In this document: positions 60,092 to 64,000 of the stretch, in pieces
Layout: every line of letters starts with the position of its first letter
Numbering within the stretch: the first letter of the stretch is position 1
Source of the DNA: Halothiobacillus neapolitanus c2
GTDB taxonomy: Bacteria; Pseudomonadota; Gammaproteobacteria; Halothiobacillales; Halothiobacillaceae
Assembly: GCF_000024765.1 (NCBI RefSeq)
Contig: NC_013422.1
Location: 372,001 to 436,000, forward strand
Reading direction: 5' to 3'
Length of the DNA stretch: 64,000 nt
Program-made: the position numbers and the translations under genes
Notes under the pieces: generated by a model
What the model saw: the letters and a program-made list of their open reading frames with translations, nothing else
What the model was told of the DNA's origin: nothing
Database searches by the model: none

Positions 60092-61264
60092 TAGTGTAGT
60101 GCTTCATAAATAATGAACCACTACGCATATTGGCGGTCTGAGTTGGAAAATCCCCTGCGACGGTTACCGATGAAATCACCAATCCTTCTTGAAGACGAAC
60201 AACGCGACGTGCTGGAACGTTGGAGCCGCTCACGCACGGTGAGCTTGCGCTGGCGTGAACGCGCGCAGATCATCCTGGCAGCGACCGAAAAGGTGAGCGA
60301 TGCGGTGATCGCCGCACGGTTGGGCACCACGCGCCACCGCGTGGCGCGCTGGCGTCGCCGTTTCGCATCCGGCGGCGTGGAGGCGCTGAAGAAGGATCGG
60401 CCGCGCGCGGGTCGGCCACCACGCGTGGACGCGGCCAAGGTCAAGCAGATCGTGCGCTTGACCACGCAGACCCAACCCACGCACGCGACGCAATGGAGTA
60501 CGCGTTCGATGGCCAAACGGGTCGGTGTCAGTGACACCACGGTGCTGCGTGTATGGCATGCCCATGGGCTGAAGCCGCATCGCGTGCGCACCTTCAAGCT
60601 GTCCAACGATCCACAGTTCACCGAGAAGCTGGAGGACATTGTCGGTTTGTATCTCGCACCGCCGGAGCATGCCCTGGTGCTGTGCTGCGATGAGAAAAGT
60701 CAGATTCAGGCGCTGGATCGTACGCAGCCTGGACTGCCGATCAAGAAAGGCCGAGCGCAGACGATGACACACGACTACAAGCGCAACGGCACCACTACGC
60801 TGTTTGCCGCGCTGAACATTCTCGACGGACAAGTCATCGGGCATTGCCAGAGCCGGCATACGCATGTCGAGTGGTTGAAGTTCCTCAAGAAGGTTGACCG
60901 CAATACACCCAAGGGCAAGGAGCTGCACCTGATCGTCGACAACTACGCCACCCACAAGCATCCAGAAGTGAAGGCGTGGCTGGCCTTGCATCCACGTTTT
61001 CATATCCACTTCACGCCGACTTCGGCTTCGTGGCTGAACATGGTCGAGCGCTTTTTCCGCAGCATCACTGTGGACCGCCTGCGCTGTGGCGTTTTCCATA
61101 GTGTTGCCGACTTGGAGAAGGCCATCTCCGGCTACATCAATCACTACAACAAGAACCCCAAACCCTTCGTCTGGACGGCCAAAGCGAATGACATTCTGGA
61201 GAAAGTCGTCCGCGCCCAGACTACACTCGACAAAATGGGTCAAACAGCTTGAAGCACTACACTA
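60092..61264 (+). mobile_element. Complete IS630-family insertion sequence
   Basis: The terminal inverted repeats are CTAGTGTAGTGCTTCA (60091-60106) and TGAAGCACTACACTAG (61250-61265), perfect over 16 bases, and each end includes the TA dinucleotide that this family duplicates. The only gene inside is an intact transposase, so the copy looks young and possibly active. It sits between the PhnD-like gene and metK. Confidence 0.92.
60170..61252 (+). CDS. IS630-family transposase
   Basis: The product has 360 residues. An N-terminal helix-turn-helix pair (DAVIAARLGTTRHRVARWRR, about residue 45, then WSTRSMAKRVGVSDTTVLRV) is followed by a DDE domain: VLCCDEKSQIQALDR (first Asp, about 177), LIVDNYATHKHPEV (second Asp, about 264) and SWLNMVERFFRSIT (Glu, about 298). 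All catalytic residues are present. The frame is open to 60113, but ATG 60170 gives the usual length. The stop lies within the right terminal repeat. Confidence 0.93.
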   Translation: MKSPILLEDEQRDVLERWSRSRTVSLRWRERAQIILAATEKVSDAVIAARLGTTRHRVARWRRRFASGGVEALKKDRPRAGRPPRVDAAKVKQIVRLTTQTQPTHATQWSTRSMAKRVGVSDTTVLRVWHAHGLKPHRVRTFKLSNDPQFTEKLEDIVGLYLAPPEHALVLCCDEKSQIQALDRTQPGLPIKKGRAQTMTHDYKRNGTTTLFAALNILDGQVIGHCQSRHTHVEWLKFLKKVDRNTPKGKELHLIVDNYATHKHPEVKAWLALHPRFHIHFTPTSASWLNMVERFFRSITVDRLRCGVFHSVADLEKAISGYINHYNKNPKPFVWTAKANDILEKVVRAQTTLDKMGQTA

Positions 61265-61324
61265 GCTGCTAGAATCATCGGCTGATCCAGATTTTTCTAT
61301 TCATTGAACCCAAGGATTTTTTAC

Positions 61325-62497
61325 ATGACCGTGCATCGCGAGCCTGTTCATTTCTTTACTTCCGAATCCGTGGCTGAAGGCCACCCAGACAAAATTGCCG
61401 ATCAGATTTCCGATGCGGTCCTGGATGCGATCCTGCGCAAGGATCCGCATGCGCGCGTGGCCTGTGAAACCCTTGTGAAAACTGGTTTTGTCGTGTTGGC
61501 GGGCGAGGTAACCACCTCAGCCTGGGTGGATCTGGATGAGCTGGTGCGCAAGGTCATTGTGGATATCGGGTACGACAGCTCCGAGCTCGGATTCGATGGC
61601 AACACCTGCGGGGTTCTGAATGCGATTGGCAAGCAGTCTTCCGATATTGCACAGGGTGTGGATCGCATGGTGGCCGAAGAGCAGGGTGCCGGTGATCAGG
61701 GCCTGATGTTCGGGTACGCCACCAACGAAACCGACGTGCTCATGCCCGCGCCCATCACCTATGCGCATCGATTGGTGCAGCGTCAGGCCGAGGTTCGCAA
61801 ATCCCATACCCTGTCTTGGCTGCGCCCGGATGCCAAATCGCAGGTGACGTTTCGTTACAAGAAAGGCAAGCCGGTCGGAATTGATGCTGTCGTTCTTTCG
61901 ACGCAGCATGGTCCGGAAGTGAGTCAGAAGGATTTGCGCGAAGCGGTGATGGAGCTGATCATCAAGCCGACACTGCCGGCGGATTGGCTGGATGAAAAAA
62001 CCAAGTACCACATCAACCCGACTGGCAATTTCGTGATTGGCGGCCCGGTTGGGGACTGCGGTTTGACCGGTCGCAAGATCATCGTCGATACCTATGGCGG
62101 TATGGCGCGGCATGGTGGCGGGGCGTTCTCCGGCAAGGATCCCTCCAAGGTGGATCGATCCGCAGCGTATGCCGGGCGTTATGTCGCCAAAAACATCGTG
62201 GCGGCGGGCCTTGCCGACCGCTGCGAAATCCAGGTTTCCTATGCCATCGGCGTGGCGGAACCCACCTCGATCAGTATCGATACCTTCGGTACGGGCAAAA
62301 TTTCCGATCAGCGCATCACCGATCTGGTGCGTGCGCATTTTGATCTGCGCCCCTATGGCATTGTCCGTATGCTGGATCTCATCCGGCCCATCTATCAGAA
62401 AACCGCCGCCTATGGTCACTTCGGCCGAGAGGATGCCGACTTTACCTGGGAAAAAACCGACAAAGCGGATGCGCTGCGGGCAGACGCCGGTCTATAA
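61325..62497 (+). CDS. metK: S-adenosylmethionine synthetase
   Basis: It makes S-adenosylmethionine from ATP and methionine. The family signatures are present: [20 protein letters not shown] at the start (ATP site), [17 protein letters not shown] (about residue 119) and [19 protein letters not shown] (about 260). From ATG 61325, with AAGGA ten bases upstream, it has 390 residues. The frame starts seven codons earlier at 61304, but without a site. Its upstream control region was cut short by the IS630 insertion, leaving 59 bases. The stop overlaps a TATAAT that may drive ahcY. Confidence 0.96.
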   Translation: MTVHREPVHFFTSESVAEGHPDKIADQISDAVLDAILRKDPHARVACETLVKTGFVVLAGEVTTSAWVDLDELVRKVIVDIGYDSSELGFDGNTCGVLNAIGKQSSDIAQGVDRMVAEEQGAGDQGLMFGYATNETDVLMPAPITYAHRLVQRQAEVRKSHTLSWLRPDAKSQVTFRYKKGKPVGIDAVVLSTQHGPEVSQKDLREAVMELIIKPTLPADWLDEKTKYHINPTGNFVIGGPVGDCGLTGRKIIVDTYGGMARHGGGAFSGKDPSKVDRSAAYAGRYVAKNIVAAGLADRCEIQVSYAIGVAEPTSISIDTFGTGKISDQRITDLVRAHFDLRPYGIVRMLDLIRPIYQKTAAYGHFGREDADFTWEKTDKADALRADAGL

Positions 62498-62498
62498 T
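62493..62498 (+). promoter_or_regulatory. Possible -10 element of the ahcY promoter
   Basis: A perfect TATAAT overlaps the metK stop codon, 13 bases before the riboswitch begins. The -35 region (TGCGCT at about 62470) is weak. Confidence 0.4.
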
Positions 62499-62510
62499 CT
62501 CGCTATCCGA

Positions 62511-62580
62511 TTCCTCAAGGAGCGCTGCAACCCCATCCGGGGTGAGGCTTGAGGGGTTGGCTTTCATTCAACGGCGCTCT
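62511..62580 (+). ncRNA. S-adenosylhomocysteine (SAH) riboswitch
   Basis: The conserved core is readable: CCTCAAGGAGCGCTGCAACC, a small hairpin CCCC...GGGG, then TGAGGCTTGAG and finally CAACGGCGCTC. CTCAAG pairs with CTTGAG, and GAGCGCTG pairs with CAACGGCGCTC in the pseudoknot arrangement of the class. SAH riboswitches lie upstream of ahcY in many proteobacteria and switch the gene on when SAH builds up. It is directly upstream of ahcY, with a terminator hairpin between. Confidence 0.88.
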
Positions 62581-62581
62581 G

Positions 62582-62608
62582 AAACCTGCACATTTCGGCA
62601 GGTTTTTT
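62582..62608 (+). terminator. Terminator hairpin in the ahcY leader
   Basis: AACCTGC (62583-62589) pairs with GCAGGTT (62598-62604), followed by a run of T. It lies between the riboswitch and the ahcY ribosome site, so it may be the expression platform. Confidence 0.7.
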
Positions 62609-62627
62609 GTTGAACTGAGGAAACATC

Positions 62628-64000
62628 ATGCAAAACCCGAACGCTTTTAAACTGGCTATCGACTGTAAAGTGGCCGACATCACCTTGGCCGATTATGGTC
62701 GTAAAGAATTGCGTATTGCCGAGCGGGAAATGCCCGCCCTGATGGCGATTCGTGCCAAATATCGCGAGGCGCAACCGCTGGCGGGCGCGCGCATTGTTGG
62801 CAGCCTGCATATGACGGTGCAAACCGCTGTTCTGATTGAAACGCTGGTTGATCTTGGGGCGTCCGTGCGTTGGTCATCCTGCAATATTTTCTCCACCCAG
62901 GATCACGCCGCCGCCGCGATTGCCGCCGCCGGCATTCCGGTGTTCGCCTGGAAAGGTGAAACAGAAGAAGAATACTGGTGGTGCATCGAACAAACGATTA
63001 CCGGCCCCAATGGCTGGACGCCCAACCTGATTCTGGATGACGGCGGTGATTTGACCGGTTTGATTCACGACAAACATCCCGAGTTGCTGGCGGGTATTCA
63101 CGGTGTTTCGGAAGAAACCACGACTGGTGTTCACCGTTTGCTCGACATGCTCAAGGCCGGTACGCTTAAAGTCCCCGCGATCAATGTCAATGACTCCGTC
63201 ACCAAGAGCAAGAACGACAACAAGTACGGCTGCCGCCATTCTTTGAATGACGCGATCAAACGGGCGACCGACCACCTTCTTTCCGGCAAGCAGGCGCTGG
63301 TCATTGGCTACGGCGATGTCGGCAAGGGTTCGGCTGCTTCCTTGCGCCAGGAAGGCATGATCGTCAAGGTCACCGAAATCGATCCGATTTGTGCCATGCA
63401 AGCCTGCATGGACGGTTATGAGGTCGTTTCGCCCTACCTCAATGGCCACAATGACGGCAGCGATACCTGTGTCGATAAACAGTTGCTCGGCAAGATCGAC
63501 CTGATTGTTACCACAACCGGTAACGTGAACGTCTGCGACGCGCCGATGCTCAAAGCATTGAAGAATGGCGCGGTCGTCAGCAACATCGGCCACTTCGATA
63601 ACGAAATCGACACCGCCTACATGCGAAAGAACTGGGTATGGGAAGAGATCAAGCCGCAGGTGCACAAAATTTATCGTGAAACTGCGCCGGGCTCCGAGCC
63701 GAATCTGGATTCGGATAATTATCTGATTCTGCTTTCCGAAGGGCGTTTGGTGAACTTGGGCAATGCGACGGGTCACCCCAGCCGCATCATGGATGGTTCG
63801 TTCGCCAATCAGGTGCTGGCTCAGCTGCATTTGTTCGCCAACAAGTTTGCCGACCAGCCCGCGGCGCGCAAAGCCGAGCTGTTGCGTGTTGAAGTGCTGC
63901 CCAAGGCATTGGATGAAGAAGTGGCGCGTTACATGGTGGCGGGTTTTGGCGGCGTGCTGACGAAGATGACCGACAAACAGGCGTCCTACCTCGGTGTCGA
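62628..64000 (+). CDS. ahcY: Adenosylhomocysteinase (partial at window end)
   Basis: This NAD-dependent enzyme splits S-adenosylhomocysteine into adenosine and homocysteine. 457 codons are present and the frame is open at the window edge; the family has about 430-480, so only the end is missing. Seen are [20 protein letters not shown] at the start, [37 protein letters not shown] and the NAD motif [16 protein letters not shown] (about residue 225). GHFDNEID and [13 protein letters not shown] follow. ATG 62628 follows TGAGGAAACATC. It is downstream of metK, forming the methyl-cycle pair. Confidence 0.95.
   Translation, partial: MQNPNAFKLAIDCKVADITLADYGRKELRIAEREMPALMAIRAKYREAQPLAGARIVGSLHMTVQTAVLIETLVDLGASVRWSSCNIFSTQDHAAAAIAAAGIPVFAWKGETEEEYWWCIEQTITGPNGWTPNLILDDGGDLTGLIHDKHPELLAGIHGVSEETTTGVHRLLDMLKAGTLKVPAINVNDSVTKSKNDNKYGCRHSLNDAIKRATDHLLSGKQALVIGYGDVGKGSAASLRQEGMIVKVTEIDPICAMQACMDGYEVVSPYLNGHNDGSDTCVDKQLLGKIDLIVTTTGNVNVCDAPMLKALKNGAVVSNIGHFDNEIDTAYMRKNWVWEEIKPQVHKIYRETAPGSEPNLDSDNYLILLSEGRLVNLGNATGHPSRIMDGSFANQVLAQLHLFANKFADQPAARKAELLRVEVLPKALDEEVARYMVAGFGGVLTKMTDKQASYLGV

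Overview
This window looks like chromosome from a gammaproteobacterium, probably a chemolithoautotroph of the Halothiobacillus type. That is inferred from gene order (typA-ffh; tig-clpP-clpX-lon-hup-ppiD; tkt-gap-pgk-pyk-fba) and protein character; no rRNA or marker allows a firm species call. Most of the window is ordinary housekeeping DNA. The first 18 kb is an accessory island.

Accessory region (1-18000). On the minus strand there is a contact-dependent growth inhibition locus of the E. coli order: cdiB (outer-membrane transporter), cdiA (about 2420-residue exoprotein), cdiI. It is followed by a second, headless cdiA 3' module with a different toxin end. The two cdiA copies share a direct repeat of about 3.59 kb, more than 99% identical by eye, and their toxin ends diverge abruptly at one point. 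The full-length CdiA ends in a toxin of about 136 residues whose activity I cannot assign. The headless copy ends in a recognisable TNT-type NAD+ glycohydrolase domain and is followed by its own candidate immunity gene and a further unknown gene. Two truncated IS66 elements separate the headless copy from its lost 5' part. Upstream of cdiB lie a higBA toxin-antitoxin pair (higB broken by an in-frame stop), an integrase remnant and an IS3 remnant.

Middle (17.7-48 kb). Here are small envelope genes and a FadL-type porin, dapF, a HAD-like protein, typA, ffh, a tRNA-Leu(UAG), the tig-clpP-clpX-lon proteostasis block, HU, ppiD and fabI. A yejA/yejB/yejE oligopeptide importer lacks its ATPase gene and has a cysteine-rich lipoprotein and a PaiB-like gene inserted. 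Next come a solitary AcfC-like binding protein, ppnP, dacB and an HD-GYP protein. A 110-bp REP-like element occurs three times plus a half copy. A 206-bp relative with perfect terminal inverted repeats lies across the end of yejA.

Right part (47.7-64 kb). On the minus strand is recJ-ppx and a carbon-metabolism cluster tkt-gap-pgk-pyk-fba that serves both the Calvin cycle and glycolysis. On the plus strand are a PhnD-like binding protein, a complete IS630 insertion, then metK and ahcY. An S-adenosylhomocysteine riboswitch and a terminator hairpin lie between metK and ahcY, linking SAH level to SAH removal in the methyl cycle.

Starts were chosen on Shine-Dalgarno sequence, overlap with neighbours and family length. 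All family assignments come from motif recognition by eye, not from database searches.
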